Source: CBDTTM01 sp965363355
GTDB lineage: Bacteria; Bacillota; Negativicutes; Selenomonadales; Selenomonadaceae
Length of the DNA stretch: 6,127 nucleotides
Assembly (NCBI GenBank): GCA_965363355.1
Contig: CBDTTM010000156.1
Coordinates: 1 to 6,127 of the forward strand
Direction of reading: 5' to 3'
Every line of letters starts with the position of its first letter. The stretch's first letter is position 1. Below, in pieces: positions 5,677 to 6,127 of the stretch. A program made the position numbers and the translations under genes. The notes beneath the pieces were generated by a model. That model was not told where the DNA came from. It did not search any database and was given only the letters and a program-made list of their open reading frames with translations.

Positions 5677-5719
5677 AACTTCTATATAAGAGGTTTCATT
5701 ACCTTTATTTCAGTCAATC

Positions 5720-5734
5720 CCCTATATGCTAGGG
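5720..5734 (-). terminator. Weak hairpin after the MFS gene
   Basis: CCCTA-GCATA-TAGGG on the minus strand forms a 5-bp stem 20 nt after the exporter's stop codon. No T tract follows, so termination would be poor and read-through into the regulator gene is plausible. In this 144-bp gap a TTGACT (5712-5717) and a TATATA (5683-5688) are present but 23 bp apart, too far for a standard promoter. The regulator's own promoter is therefore unresolved. Confidence 0.25.
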
Positions 5735-5754
5735 ATATAGAGCATTTCCATTCC

Positions 5755-6127
5755 CTACGAAAAACTCTTCTCGCCCTCGCTTACAGACTCTGCGACTCGT
5801 TTCTCAGGAAAAGTCTGATGGGCCGCTATAATCGTCAAAAAGAACAGTCCCCCAACAGACAAAATTGCCAGCAGCATAAATGAATCCGCAAACACATTGC
5901 TATGGTTCCAGAAATTCAACATCGGCAATCGCTTCAAGTCCAAGTATTTGCCGGAAAGTGCTGGCCCCACGGCCCCGCCGACAAAAGAGACCAAGTTGTA
6001 AATCCCCATTCCGGTATTGACCTCGGCTCGCGGCAACAGCACGAACATATAATTGCCAATGACCACTTGGATTGCCGCAAAACCAATGTAACTTAAGACC
6101 GATAATGCTGCCAATAAAATATACGAC
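5755..6127 (-). CDS. Major facilitator superfamily transporter, C-terminal part (runs off the window)
   Basis: The reading frame stays open to the right edge, so the N-terminus lies outside the window. The visible 124 or so residues contain three membrane segments, around LSVLSYIGFAAIQVVIGNY, IYNLVSFVGGAVGPALSGKY and FMLLAILSVGGLFFLTIIAA, then a charged cytoplasmic tail ending EGEKSFS. The motif GMGIYNLVSFVGGAVGPALSG resembles the glycine-rich segment near the end of 14-helix drug:proton antiporters (DHA2, TetL/QacA-like). An exporter is more likely than a sugar symporter, but the fragment cannot settle the substrate. It is on the same strand as the regulator, 144 bp upstream of it, with only a weak hairpin between, so shared transcription is possible. 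No start codon is within the window; a TTG at 6114 is internal. Confidence 0.8.
   Translation of the reverse strand, partial: SYILLAALSVLSYIGFAAIQVVIGNYMFVLLPRAEVNTGMGIYNLVSFVGGAVGPALSGKYLDLKRLPMLNFWNHSNVFADSFMLLAILSVGGLFFLTIIAAHQTFPEKRVAESVSEGEKSFS

Noticed and set aside
5683..5717. TTGACT and TATATA as the regulator promoter
   Set aside because: The 23-bp spacing is too long for a sigma-A promoter, and no alternative partner hexamer fits either element.
1..6127. Mobile elements, CRISPR arrays, tRNA or rRNA genes
   Set aside because: No transposase, terminal inverted repeats with target duplications, regularly spaced repeats or RNA gene signatures were found.

Overview
This window looks like a chromosomal segment from a low-to-moderate GC Firmicute (Bacillota). 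The evidence is the AAAGGAG/AAGGGG-type ribosome binding sites, the sigma-A-like promoters, the set of separate Lac-family PTS proteins and the RpiR-type regulator. A Negativicutes-type anaerobe is possible, but I cannot establish the genus from the sequence.

Layout. (1) Positions 1-794, plus strand: a promoter and a stand-alone gene for a seven-helix Bax-inhibitor-1/YccA-like membrane protein. (2) Positions 813-854: a perfect 18-bp hairpin between two convergent genes. (3) Positions 882-4394, minus strand: a four-gene operon read in the order PTS IIC, IIB, IIA, 6-phospho-beta-glucosidase. It is preceded by a good extended -10 promoter (4623-4651) and an unusually long leader of about 220 nt. 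(4) Positions 4744-5610, minus strand: an RpiR-family regulator with its own intrinsic terminator (4705-4729), so it is a separate transcription unit just upstream of the operon. (5) Positions 5755-6127, minus strand: the C-terminal end of a major facilitator superfamily exporter that runs off the right edge.

How it works together. The IIC channel carries an aryl- or beta-linked disaccharide (cellobiose, gentiobiose, chitobiose or a plant beta-glucoside) through the membrane. IIA (His76) and IIB (Cys8) relay phosphate from HPr to the sugar. The GH1 enzyme then hydrolyses the 6-phospho-beta-glucoside in the cytoplasm to glucose-6-phosphate plus an aglycone or glucose. The RpiR protein, which has an HTH and a SIS sugar-phosphate-type domain, is the obvious candidate regulator. 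An inverted repeat just upstream of the operon's -35 is the best candidate operator.

No mobile element, CRISPR array, tRNA or rRNA was seen. The genes are ordinary family members. The less ordinary material lies in the regulatory DNA: the long leader with a hairpin abutting the IIC ribosome binding site, two tiny overlapping reading frames and an orphan Shine-Dalgarno-like sequence, the candidate operators, and the divergent SIS pocket of the regulator.
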